Source of the DNA: BOG-1184 sp049514575
GTDB taxonomy: Bacteria; Fibrobacterota; Chitinivibrionia; Chitinivibrionales; Chitinispirillaceae
Length of the DNA: 64,000 nt
Reading direction: 5' to 3'
Assembly: GCA_049514575.1 (NCBI GenBank)
Contig: JBEKUX010000010.1
Span: forward strand, 1-64,000
Every line of letters starts with the position of its first letter. Position 1 is the first letter of the stretch. The notes under the pieces are model-generated. The model was not told where the DNA came from. It ran no database searches and was given only the letters and a program-made list of their open reading frames with translations. A program made the position numbers and the translations under genes. Shown here one piece after another: positions 43,252 through 51,307 of this stretch.

Positions 43252-44318
43252 TCACGGAGAAAGTACACCGACTTCTCGAACGGCGCACCGAGCTCGAAAC
43301 CGAACTTGCCTCCCCGTCCACGCTCCGCGATCCTTCGACAATGGAAAAACTGGGCCGCGAATACACCGGCATCAATAAGAACCTGCCGCTCTACAAAAAA
43401 TACCTTGCCACGGTGAAATCGATCGTTGAGGCGGAACACCTGATACAATCCGAAACCGACCCGGACATGGTCGCCCTTGCCCGGGACGAACTTTCGGCGC
43501 ACGAAAAGCTGCTTCCCGGGCTGGAGCAGAAGATCAAATATCTGCTCGTGCCGCGCGACCCGAAAGACCATAAAAACGCCGTGATGGAGATCCGTGCGGG
43601 CACCGGCGGGACCGAGGCCGGCATCTTTGCCGCCGACCTCTACCGGATGTATACGCACTTTGCCGAACGTAAAGGTTTCCAGACCGAGGTGCTGAGCTCC
43701 AGTTTCGGCGATGTCGGCGCGATCAAGGAGATCATTTTCATGGTGCGCGGCGAGAACGCGTACGGCACCCTCAAATATGAATCGGGCGTTCACCGGGTCC
43801 AGCGCGTGCCGCAGACCGAGGCGCAGGGACGGGTGCACACGTCGGCGGCGTCGGTAGCGGTATTCCCGGAGGCGGACGATGTCGAAGTGAACATCAATCC
43901 GAACGACCTGCGCATCGACCTTTTCTGTTCGAGCGGGCCCGGCGGCCAATCGGTCAATACCACCTATTCCGCGGTCCGCATCGTCCATCTGCCCACCGGC
44001 CTCGTGGTCCAGTGCCAGGACGAAAAATCCCAGCACAAGAACAAGGCAAAGGCGATGAAGGTCCTGCAGACGCGGTTGTACGAAAAGAAGCTCGCCGAGG
44101 TCGAGGCGGAGGAGTCGGCCGCGCGCAAGACCATGGTCTCGACCGGAGACCGCAGCGCCAAGATCCGCACCTACAACTTCCCCCAGAACCGCGTGACCGA
44201 CCACCGCATCAACCTCACGCTCTACCGGCTCGACTCGGTCATCGACGGCGACATAGAAGAATTGATAGATGCTTTAGCCATCGCCGATCTTGATGAGAAG
44301 GTAAAGCAGTCGGGATAA
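43248..44318 (+). CDS. prfA: Peptide chain release factor 1
   Basis: A 356-residue class I release factor recognising UAA and UAG. The GGQ motif that triggers peptidyl-tRNA hydrolysis is at 232-234 (SSGPGGQSVNTT). The stop-codon-reading PxT tripeptide is present as Pro188-Gln-Thr in RVPQTEAQGRVHTS, where most RF1 proteins have PAT or PVT. Length and domain order are normal. It overlaps DUF1385 by 4 bp and precedes prmC, which methylates the Gln of GGQ. Confidence 0.97.
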   Translation: MITEKVHRLLERRTELETELASPSTLRDPSTMEKLGREYTGINKNLPLYKKYLATVKSIVEAEHLIQSETDPDMVALARDELSAHEKLLPGLEQKIKYLLVPRDPKDHKNAVMEIRAGTGGTEAGIFAADLYRMYTHFAERKGFQTEVLSSSFGDVGAIKEIIFMVRGENAYGTLKYESGVHRVQRVPQTEAQGRVHTSAASVAVFPEADDVEVNINPNDLRIDLFCSSGPGGQSVNTTYSAVRIVHLPTGLVVQCQDEKSQHKNKAKAMKVLQTRLYEKKLAEVEAEESAARKTMVSTGDRSAKIRTYNFPQNRVTDHRINLTLYRLDSVIDGDIEELIDALAIADLDEKVKQSG

Positions 44319-44330
44319 TAGTATTTAAAA

Positions 44331-45167
44331 ATGACCGTTATTCAAACTTTACAATCAATTCAAAAACGCTGTACACCGGCAGCGGGAGAATTCGCACTTC
44401 CGGAAGCGGAAAGAATTCTCGAGTTTCTTCTTAATTGCTCCCGGTCCGAACTCTATCTTTCTTCTCAAATAGAGATACCCGCTGAAAAAAACGATACCAT
44501 TGAAACCATTATTGACCGCCGGCTTACCGGCGAACCTTTGGCATATATTCTCGGTAGCGCGTATTTTTATAACGGAGAATGCGTCGTAACCCCTGACGTG
44601 CTTATTCCCCGGCCCGACACCGAAATCCTTGTCGAAGAGGTACTTAAAAATGAGCGGTCTTTCAATGACAGGTTTCTAGAATTCGGCACCGGTTCCGGCT
44701 GCATAGCGGCTGTTTTAACCGGGCAGAACCCGTCATGGAAAGCGGTTGCGACGGATTTTTCCTTCCCTGCGCTGAAAATAGCCCGGCAAAATTGTCAGAA
44801 GGACGTTCCGCTTCTCTGCTGCGACCGGCTGTCGGCGATTACCGCGACGAACCGTCCCCGCTTCGACTTTATTGTCAGCAATCCGCCGTATATCAGGTCT
44901 GCGGTATTGCCTGTGTTGGAGAAATCGGTATACGCGTATGAACCGCTTTCAGCGCTTGACGGCGGGACAGACGGCCTGGATTTTTTCCGGTACCTGGCAA
45001 AAGAAGCGCCGCCATTGCTCATCCGGGGCGGCAGAATTTATTGTGAGATAGGATACGATCAGGGCACTGACGCTCCTGATATTTTTTCTTCCCATGGGTG
45101 GACCGATATTTCAGTTACAAACGATATGGGCAACAGGCCGAGGGTTTTAAGGGCCATTAAACCGTAA
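44331..45167 (+). CDS. prmC: Release-factor glutamine N5-methyltransferase
   Basis: A 278-residue SAM-dependent methyltransferase acting on the GGQ glutamine of release factors. An N-terminal helical domain contains GEPLAYILGSAYFYN and IPRPDTE (92-98). SAM motif I is LEFGTGSGCIA (116-126) and the catalytic motif is IVSNPPYIRS (NPPY at 184-187). It lies 12 bp after its substrate gene prfA. Base composition is lower in G+C than prfA. Confidence 0.97.
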   Translation: MTVIQTLQSIQKRCTPAAGEFALPEAERILEFLLNCSRSELYLSSQIEIPAEKNDTIETIIDRRLTGEPLAYILGSAYFYNGECVVTPDVLIPRPDTEILVEEVLKNERSFNDRFLEFGTGSGCIAAVLTGQNPSWKAVATDFSFPALKIARQNCQKDVPLLCCDRLSAITATNRPRFDFIVSNPPYIRSAVLPVLEKSVYAYEPLSALDGGTDGLDFFRYLAKEAPPLLIRGGRIYCEIGYDQGTDAPDIFSSHGWTDISVTNDMGNRPRVLRAIKP

Positions 45168-45204
45168 TAGTAAATAGTAATATGAAGAATAATTATTCTT
45201 TTGG

Positions 45205-45559
45205 GGCTAAAGGCTCCTGCGGAGGGTATCGGGTGGGCTGGGCCAGTGAAGATTTAGAGCACCCGTTACCCGCACCCCCAAGCTATACGCCGTTTAATAG
45301 AAATCATTTATTAATCCGGTCATTATATAGATACCATGTTCATCACGAACTCACCCCCTTATATCCCCCTCTCTTGCAAACAAGAGAGGGGGAAACCGAA
45401 GGAGAGGGTGAGTTTATATGTCGGCAATGGTCATCTATAAAATGCGCTCATTAACAACTCTTTTTTATTTTACATAACCAGAATTTGAGGGTGGGGGTCA
45501 AACAAAGTTGAAAATCTGTACAACAGCGCCCACCCCCTACCCAATTAAAAGACTTTAGC
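45205..45559. repeat. MITE-like repeat (GGCTAAAG family) with a nested palindrome
   Basis: Left end GGCTAAAGGCTCCTGCGG followed by GGGTATCGGGTGGGC; right end GCGCCCACCCCCTACCC...ACTTTAGC. At 355 bp it is longer than other copies because a 67-bp AACTCACC-type palindrome (45348-45414) sits inside. It fills the prmC-lpxK gap; no ORF of note is inside. Flanks are AT-rich. Confidence 0.75.
45348..45414. repeat. AACTCACC palindrome nested in the MITE-like repeat
   Basis: AACTCACCCCCTTATATCCC at the left and GAGAGGGTGAGTT at the right, with inner stem CCCCCTCTCTTG/CAAGAGAGGGGG. It is the same family as 3029-3088 and 25923-25983. Its position inside another repeat implies it arrived later or targets such sites. 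Confidence 0.8.
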
Positions 45560-45581
45560 TGAATAAATATTTATTAATTTT

Positions 45582-46691
45582 ATGATAATAGACAAAAAAG
45601 ATAATGCCTCAATTTCTCCTTTCGGCCAATCGCTTCCGGTGAAAATGGCATCATCACTTTTCGGCGCTGTTGTCGGTTTCCGTAATGCGTTGTACGATCA
45701 CCTCCCGTTTCTCTCGCATCCGGCAGACCGCCCCGTCATCAGTATCGGCGGGATCAGAGCAGGCGGTACCGGCAAAACGCCGGTGGCGCTCATGATCGGG
45801 GAACACCTTCTGTCAAAAGGGTATGCCGTTGCTTTTCTTTCGCGGGGCTATCGCAGGAAAAAACACCGTATTTGTATCGTCAAACCGTATGAATCCGTTT
45901 TCTGGGAAGAGATCGGCGACGAACCCTGTCTCCTGCACAACCGGCTGCCCCAAACCTGGCTCGGCATCAACGCCAAACGGCGCAGGTCGGCTGCGCGGCT
46001 CTCGGCGCTTCTGCCGAAACGTGCGGCATTCGTTCTTGATGACGGTTTCCAGCACCGTACACTCAAACGCGACCTTGATATCGTCTGTCTGCACGACGGT
46101 GCTCATAACGACCTGCTGATACCTTCGGGCTTTCTCCGGGAACCCTTCGGCGCACTGTCAAGGGCGCATGCAGCGCTCATCATCGGATCCGCCGACAACA
46201 AAAGTGCGCTCGAAGAACTGCGGCTGCTGGTTGCCGAACGTTTCCCCGGACTCTGCACCGCCGTCCTGTTCCAGGAGATGGGACACTGGGTCAATGCCGG
46301 AAACGGCCGCAGCGCCGCCGCTCCGCCGATTGAAAAACCTCTTCTCGTATGCGGCATCGCCCGTCCCGAACGTTTTATTGCAATGGTCCGCAAAGCAGGG
46401 ATCACTCCGTGCATCGAACGTATTTTTTCCGATCACCACCGCTATATTGCAAATGACTTCATTAAAACCCGTGAACTATATTCAACAGGAATTATTACAA
46501 CGGAAAAGGATGCGGTCCGCCTTGCGGCACCCGGGGTTGTTCCGGCGGAAATGGTATGGTATCCGACGCTGAACTATCGTTTTGCGGAAAGAAAAGACGA
46601 AGAGCGGTTATACTCATTAATCGATGCACGCTGTCCCTACGGGCAAAGGAGGGAAAGAGAATGCGGTTTATCACGGCAACAGGTATTGTAG
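45582..46691 (+). CDS. lpxK: Tetraacyldisaccharide 4'-kinase
   Basis: A 369-residue inner-membrane-associated enzyme phosphorylating the lipid A precursor at the 4' position. Walker A is ISIGGIRAGGTGKTPVAL (residues 53-70, GGTGKT core). The DGFQHRTLKRD motif (Walker-B-like) and HHRY near the C-terminus fit LpxK. Its presence implies a lipid A outer membrane. The last 31 bp overlap the start of the SH3 gene at 46661, so the two are translated from one message. Confidence 0.95.
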   Translation: MIIDKKDNASISPFGQSLPVKMASSLFGAVVGFRNALYDHLPFLSHPADRPVISIGGIRAGGTGKTPVALMIGEHLLSKGYAVAFLSRGYRRKKHRICIVKPYESVFWEEIGDEPCLLHNRLPQTWLGINAKRRRSAARLSALLPKRAAFVLDDGFQHRTLKRDLDIVCLHDGAHNDLLIPSGFLREPFGALSRAHAALIIGSADNKSALEELRLLVAERFPGLCTAVLFQEMGHWVNAGNGRSAAAPPIEKPLLVCGIARPERFIAMVRKAGITPCIERIFSDHHRYIANDFIKTRELYSTGIITTEKDAVRLAAPGVVPAEMVWYPTLNYRFAERKDEERLYSLIDARCPYGQRRERECGLSRQQVL

Positions 46692-47032
46692 CGGCATTGT
46701 CGGTGCTGTTTTTTTCTCCCGCTAAAGCCGCCGCAACCCAGTATGTTCAGATATCTGAACCTTTTGTCAACGTATACGAGCAGCTTGACCCGAAATCAAA
46801 CGTCCTTAAAATGGTAAAAAAAGGCGACCGTCTGGAACTTGATTTCGCCGGCGACAAATGGTACAAAGTCAAAGTCGGCGACCAGATCGGATGGGTCGAA
46901 AGAACGGCCGGAGACGTCGTCGAAGGGTCGAATTCGTTTTCTACGGTACTGTCAATCGTCCTGATCGGTATTTTGCTTGCAGCCACGATTTACGTGGTTA
47001 CATTGTATATTAAAAAACAGAAAATGGCTTGA
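46661..47032 (+). CDS. Periplasmic SH3-domain protein with C-terminal membrane anchor
   Basis: A 123-residue protein starting at ATG 46661 behind AAAGGAGG. It has a signal peptide (ATGIVAALSVLFFSPAKAAA), one bacterial SH3 domain (YVQISEPFVNVYEQL ... WYKVKVGDQIGWVE, about residues 27-83) and a C-terminal span (VLSIVLIGILLAATIYVVTL). It faces the periplasm and probably binds cell wall or partner proteins. Its architecture matches the N-terminal part of the next gene, suggesting duplication. Confidence 0.8.
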   Translation: MRFITATGIVAALSVLFFSPAKAAATQYVQISEPFVNVYEQLDPKSNVLKMVKKGDRLELDFAGDKWYKVKVGDQIGWVERTAGDVVEGSNSFSTVLSIVLIGILLAATIYVVTLYIKKQKMA

Positions 47033-47060
47033 TTCATCAAACATCTCCCGTGTCTCCTCT

Positions 47061-48701
47061 ATGAAATTGAAGAGTGCGGGAATTTTCCCGCTTTTTGCCA
47101 TTGTCATTTTCTATTCTTCCGCATGGTGCGAAAAATTGGTTGAGGTCGTCTCACCGATCATCAAACTGCACGTTGACCCTTCCGCCACATCAGATACCAA
47201 GGGATTTGCCCGAAAAGGCCAGCGCTTCATCGTCAATGGCGAAAGCGGTCCGTGGTATCAGATCAGGTTATATAACACCATCGTCTGGATCCCCAAGGAA
47301 GCCGTAAATGTTCTGGAGTCCACTGAACCGGCTCCTGTTGCAGCAGCGCCTGCGGCCCCTGCGGCAGGGAATGCAAATGCGAAACTCGCGGCGCAACCGG
47401 CTCACCCGGCAGCGCCTCCTCCGGTGGCCCAGCAGACCGCACCGGCGGTACCGGCGTCGCAGGAAACCCAAGGCCCTGCACCGGCAGGCACAACACCCGC
47501 GCCAGGCGCGCCTGGATTGGCCGCTGCTCCGGGGGTGGCGGGCGCGGCCCCTGCCCCGAAACCGAAAAAACTTTTCAAACCACCAAGAAAGGGAACCTGG
47601 TACACACAATTTTCGCATATCTCCGAAGAGGAATCCGGAAAGGAGATTTCCTTCTTTCAGATAGCGAGCAACGAAGCCGCCGTTTATTCTTCGGCGAACA
47701 CCGCGGCCGCGGTCCTGATGAAAGCAAAAAAAGGTGATTTTTTCCCGCTCCTCGAAGAGTCGGGGGTGTGGTATAAAATCGCACTGAAAGACACGGTCGG
47801 CTGGATAGAGGCCGATAAAGGTTCAATTGTCAATGCCCCGTCGTCGGGATTCTTCGAAGAATACCAGCTTTATATCATCATCGGCGCATCAATCGCGGTA
47901 CTGATCATCGCGGCCATCCTGCTTATTATCTTCCGGCGCAGAGCGAACATAAAGGGCAGGAAGACCGATCCGTTCCGTGCAATGATCTTCGCCAAATCAT
48001 CCGTCTCGATCCGGTGCATCGTTTCAAACAAGACGATGTCGCTCGAAAAATACCTCGGCGCCATAGGCTTTTCCGTAAAAACCGTTCGTATGCTTGACGG
48101 AGCGCAGAAAACCATCACGAAACTCCAGCCGGAGGTGGTTTTCATCGACTGGGACATCACCGACGACATCCCCGGCACCATCGAAATACTGTTTGCCGGG
48201 TATGATGAAAATAAACTTCCTCTCGCTGTCTTCTTCAATCTGCCCGATCTTTCGGACATCCCGATGATCCCGGTACTTCTGCGGGCATATCATCTGGGCC
48301 GCTCGTTTTCAGACCATGACATCTCAAAACTTATAACCCCGACCATGCTTTCCCGGACCACTCAGAAAGCGACCGCGGCAGCAGCGCTCGAAGGCGATAT
48401 CGCCGAGGGAAATTTGCCGGAAATCATGCAGTTCATCGAGACCGGGAAAAAAACCGGGTGCCTTCTGATCGAGACCGACCTGCCGCTCGGCATGATCTAT
48501 TTCGGCCAGGGCCGCATTATCCACGCCGCAGCCGCGAACAATGTCATGGGAAGGGAAGCAATCTCTTTCCTACTCGACCTTAAACAGGGAAAATTCAAGT
48601 TCCTTCTCAACAAGGAGCCGAAGACCAGCGACCTCAACCTTTCGACGCTCGAAGTGCTCATGGAATGGAGCAAAGCGGAAGATGAAGCTCATCGGAGTTG
48701 A
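47061..48701 (+). CDS. SH3-SH3-membrane-receiver-like-PATAN fusion
   Basis: A 546-residue protein with start at ATG 47061 (signal peptide follows; no good ribosome-binding site). In order: signal (1-23), SH3 domain (about 25-85), Pro/Ala linker (88-170), second SH3 (about 197-258), one membrane span (271-292, YIIIGASIAVLIIAAILLII), a CheY-receiver-like domain (about 305-425, VVFIDWDI with Asp363 in the phospho-acceptor strand position) and a PATAN/DUF4388 domain (about 443-535, LEGDIAEGNLPEIMQFIETG). The periplasmic part could sense cell-wall state and pass it to the cytoplasmic domains. It overlaps ruvX by 20 bp. Confidence 0.85.
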   Translation: MKLKSAGIFPLFAIVIFYSSAWCEKLVEVVSPIIKLHVDPSATSDTKGFARKGQRFIVNGESGPWYQIRLYNTIVWIPKEAVNVLESTEPAPVAAAPAAPAAGNANAKLAAQPAHPAAPPPVAQQTAPAVPASQETQGPAPAGTTPAPGAPGLAAAPGVAGAAPAPKPKKLFKPPRKGTWYTQFSHISEEESGKEISFFQIASNEAAVYSSANTAAAVLMKAKKGDFFPLLEESGVWYKIALKDTVGWIEADKGSIVNAPSSGFFEEYQLYIIIGASIAVLIIAAILLIIFRRRANIKGRKTDPFRAMIFAKSSVSIRCIVSNKTMSLEKYLGAIGFSVKTVRMLDGAQKTITKLQPEVVFIDWDITDDIPGTIEILFAGYDENKLPLAVFFNLPDLSDIPMIPVLLRAYHLGRSFSDHDISKLITPTMLSRTTQKATAAAALEGDIAEGNLPEIMQFIETGKKTGCLLIETDLPLGMIYFGQGRIIHAAAANNVMGREAISFLLDLKQGKFKFLLNKEPKTSDLNLSTLEVLMEWSKAEDEAHRS

Positions 48702-49098
48702 TTACGGCCGGCGCCGGATCGGGATGGCAGCGACCGACGAGACCGGAACCGCGGTGCGGGGACTCGCAACGATAGACAGAAAAAAACATGGCCATCCCCT
48801 TCTGCCGCTCCTTGCCGTCATCGAACGCGAGCGGCCCGGCGCACTGGTGTTCGGCCTGCCGCTCGACGCGGATGACCGGGAGACTTCCATGGCGACGGAA
48901 ATCAGGAAGTTCGCCGCCGACCTTGAAAAAAAGATCTCATTCCCCGTATATTTTATCGATGAAAGCCTGACGTCGAAACAGGCGTCCGAACTTCTCAGGT
49001 TTCGCAAAAAGAAAGAGCGGCGGAACAAAGAGGCTGTTGATAGAATTGCCGCGTGTCTGATACTTGAGGCGTTTTTAAAGGAAAATATATATAAATAA
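48682..49098 (+). CDS. ruvX: Pre-16S rRNA nuclease RuvX (YqgF)
   Basis: A 138-residue RNase-H-fold protein: LIGVDYGRRRIGMAATD at the start, VFGLPLDADDRET, FIDESLTSKQA and the last acidic residue in AVDRIAA. The family processes the 5' end of 16S rRNA. ATG 48682 lies inside the end of the SH3-PATAN gene (20-bp overlap), so it is translated from the same transcript. Length is normal. Confidence 0.93.
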   Translation: MKLIGVDYGRRRIGMAATDETGTAVRGLATIDRKKHGHPLLPLLAVIERERPGALVFGLPLDADDRETSMATEIRKFAADLEKKISFPVYFIDESLTSKQASELLRFRKKKERRNKEAVDRIAACLILEAFLKENIYK

Positions 49099-49106
49099 TT
49101 TTTTTG

Positions 49107-49404
49107 TGCTGAAGGCTGCAGATTGGGTAGGGGGTGCCTGCCTGCCGACCCGCTACGCCCTCGCCGCCGCATAGTGCTATGACGAAGCGGGGAGCGTTAG
49201 CGTGGCGAGAGCCTCGGCGCAGGCAGGAGCACCGCCGGTGCAGCTTTGAGCACCCTTTACCCGCACCCACAAACATCGTTTAGATAAAATATGTTTTGAA
49301 ATTTTTTTGATTTCAACGCACCTTACGCTTGAAGGTGGGGGTAAAACGAAGTTTGTTTTCAGCACAATGGCGCCCACCCCCTACCCAAACAGGAGCCTTT
49401 AGCC
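49107..49404. repeat. MITE-like repeat (GGCTAAAG family) with a GC-rich insertion
   Basis: Left end GCTGAAGGCTGCAGATTGGGTAGGGGGTG is diverged; right end GGCGCCCACCCCCTACCC and GGAGCCTTTAGCC is intact. A GC-rich stretch (about 49140-49235) interrupts it. It fills the ruvX-rsmI gap; no gene is visible. Confidence 0.75.
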
Positions 49405-49437
49405 AAAGAAAAACATTTTAAAGAAAGTCTATTACTT

Positions 49438-50139
49438 ATGGGAACACTATTTCTCGTCTCCACCCCTATCGGTAACCTCTCCGACCTTTCGAGCAGGGCC
49501 GTGCAGACCCTTAAAGAGGCTGACGCAATCCTGGCCGAAGATACCCGCGTCTCCCGTACCCTGCTTGTCAATGCCGGCATCACCGCCATTCCGGAACCCT
49601 ATCACGACTTCAATAAGGAGCGTGTCACGCCGGCGCTTATCGCCCGTCTCAAATCAGGGGAAAAAATCGCCCTTATCACGGACGCGGGCACCCCGGGCAT
49701 TGCAGATCCGGCATTTAACCTTGTACGCGCCGCAATCGCCGGGGGAATCACCGTTATTCCGGTCCCGGGACCGGCCGCTTTTCTTGCCGCGCTGGTTGCC
49801 AGCGGACTTCCTACCGACCGCTTTGTGTTCGAAAATTTCCTACCGTTTAAAAGCGGGGCCCGCCGCCGCGTTCTGGAATCGTTTAAAGGTGATCCGCGTA
49901 CGGTCATCTTTTATGAAACTCCCCACCGCATTGTCAAAGTACTCGAAGCAATGGATGAAATTTTCGGCGATGTTCTGGTCGTGATCGGAAGGGAACTGAC
50001 CAAGATCCACGAAGAGTTCCTGCGCGGTTCGCCCAAAGAACTGCTCGCGCATTTCGCGACAAAGCCGCCGCGCGGCGAGATGGCGGTACTGTTCAATCTG
50101 CGGATGCGGGCAACCTCATCCCCCAAACCCTTCTCCTGA
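49438..50139 (+). CDS. rsmI: 16S rRNA 2'-O-ribose C1402 methyltransferase
   Basis: A 233-residue SAM-dependent enzyme of the tetrapyrrole-methylase fold: VSTPIGNLSDLSSRA at the start, AEDTRVSRTL, TDAGTPGIADP, VPGPAAFLAALVASG and FYETPHRI. It modifies C1402 in the decoding centre. The last ten or so codons (ATSSPKPFS) are encoded by a palindrome of the intergenic repeat type (CCTCATCCCCC...CTCCTGAGAGGAG), so the C-terminus is repeat-derived. The usual C-terminal extension is short here. Confidence 0.93.
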   Translation: MGTLFLVSTPIGNLSDLSSRAVQTLKEADAILAEDTRVSRTLLVNAGITAIPEPYHDFNKERVTPALIARLKSGEKIALITDAGTPGIADPAFNLVRAAIAGGITVIPVPGPAAFLAALVASGLPTDRFVFENFLPFKSGARRRVLESFKGDPRTVIFYETPHRIVKVLEAMDEIFGDVLVVIGRELTKIHEEFLRGSPKELLAHFATKPPRGEMAVLFNLRMRATSSPKPFS

Positions 50140-50183
50140 GAGGAGAATGGAGAGCCATACTCTTTTCCCCATTTTATACTGAT

Positions 50184-50300
50184 TTGCGTTCAAATTGATA
50201 CTGTTTTTCAATCCCCCCGCCTTTGGCACCCCCCTTTGTAAGGGGGGCATGGGGGGATTTGTAAATTTCAATTTCAAGTCAAGTATCATCTTGAATGCAA
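50184..50300. repeat. 117-bp inverted-repeat element with inner palindrome
   Basis: TTGCGTTCAAATTGATACTG (50184-50203) is the inverse of AAGTATCATCTTGAATGCAA (50281-50300) with a few mismatches. Between them lies a strong palindrome AATCCCCCC...CCCCCCTT/AAGGGGGG...GGGGGGATT (50210-50259). No gene is present. Confidence 0.65.
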
Positions 50301-50315
50301 TTTGGAATTAGCTTT

Positions 50316-50408
50316 GACCTCTATCCCCTTTCTCCTCTTAGAGAAAGGGGCATAAATCCCCTCTTTTTCAGGAGAGGGGAGCCTGCAAATAGCAGGCGGG
50401 GTGAGGTC
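50316..50408. repeat. Palindromic repeat with GACCTC/GAGGTC ends
   Basis: GACCTCTATCCCC at the left mirrors GGGGTGAGGTC at the right, with two inner stems (CCCCTTTCTC/GAGAAAGGGG and CCCCTC/GAGGGG). It is related in style to the copy at 10585-10634. It lies just beyond the terminator of the outer-membrane protein gene. Confidence 0.6.
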
Positions 50409-50410
50409 AT

Positions 50411-50446
50411 AAAAAAGCCTGCCCCCTTTTCTGGAGGCAGGCTTTT
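50411..50446 (-). terminator. Terminator after the outer-membrane protein gene
   Basis: On the minus strand AAAAGCCTGCC pairs with GGCAGGCTTTTTT and ends in the T-run. It lies 44 bp past the stop of the gene at 50490; a second partial repeat of the stem arm (GCAGGCAAAAG) flanks it. Confidence 0.8.
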
Positions 50447-50489
50447 GCCTGCTTTCCTGCTTTTCCTTGCTGTTTTTTAGAATACGGGC

Positions 50490-51185
50490 TTAGAAATAAA
50501 CACTCAGAGTCAAGAGTGTCGTGGACACATTGAACGCTGATGATCCCGCGATTTTTGCCGTTGTCGTTTGGGTCCCCGTAGGGGTTTGTTGAATCATTTT
50601 CGCATCTGAATGCGATAACGAAGAGAACCCGAACTGGTATTCTGCGCTGAGGCTGAGCTCTTTTGTCAGAAAGAACTCAACACCGGCCAGGGCGCTGATC
50701 TGAAAGGTGGTACCGGCAGCAGGCGAAATATCCTGGAATTCCGTCTGGTAGAAGACATTGGGCGGGTTCGCAGTGCCGGCATCTTTCGAGTCGCTGGTCG
50801 TGTACGAAAGAAGAAATTGACCGCCGGCATAGGGGCTGACACGCGCCTTGCCGAAATGATACTCAGCACCAACCGAAATCCCCATCGTCGTCAGGTTGTC
50901 AAAACCATCATATTCGGTCTGGCCGGTAACAGGAAGCGGATCGGGGTAAACATCAGCGTGTGAATGACCGTAGTTGAGCGAACCCCGCAGAGCCAGCACA
51001 TCCGTCAGGAAATATTTTCCACCCAGCCCTCCGTTGAAGGTGTTCGCTCCCAGGTTTGACAAGCCGCTGAAGGAAAAAAGCATCGCCTTTGACCCCGGGG
51101 CGACCGACGTCACAAAGTCCTCTGCAAAGGCAAAGGAGACCGCCATGACAATACCCAACACACCTGCCATCAAACGTGCTTTCAT
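50490..51185 (-). CDS. Outer-membrane beta-barrel protein
   Basis: A 231-residue protein starting at ATG 51185 behind AAGGAG. Signal peptide GVLGIVMAVSFAFA, then alternating amphipathic strands (GGLGGKYFLTDVLALRGSLNYG, VGAEYHFGKARVSPYAGGQFLLSY, LAGVEFFLTKELSLSAEYQFG). A final strand ends in Phe (LLTLSVYF), the outer-membrane insertion signal. It resembles the OmpX/OmpW-type eight-stranded barrel class. Ligand or role is unknown. It is a single-gene transcript with its own terminator. Confidence 0.85.
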   Translation of the reverse strand: MKARLMAGVLGIVMAVSFAFAEDFVTSVAPGSKAMLFSFSGLSNLGANTFNGGLGGKYFLTDVLALRGSLNYGHSHADVYPDPLPVTGQTEYDGFDNLTTMGISVGAEYHFGKARVSPYAGGQFLLSYTTSDSKDAGTANPPNVFYQTEFQDISPAAGTTFQISALAGVEFFLTKELSLSAEYQFGFSSLSHSDAKMIQQTPTGTQTTTAKIAGSSAFNVSTTLLTLSVYF

Positions 51186-51307
51186 GAAGCACTCCTTTCA
51201 AGAAGGTTAATGGATACGCAAAAAGATCCCTTGTACTAACCGCAGTAATAACAGTAAGTAACATAATAAACCGGAGGTCTTGCTGTCAACCGCCGTTTAT
51301 TGCTTCC

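Noticed and set aside
42921..44204. 427-residue minus-strand open frame
   Set aside because: Antisense to DUF1385 and prfA, both certain genes; translation shows no recognisable domain.
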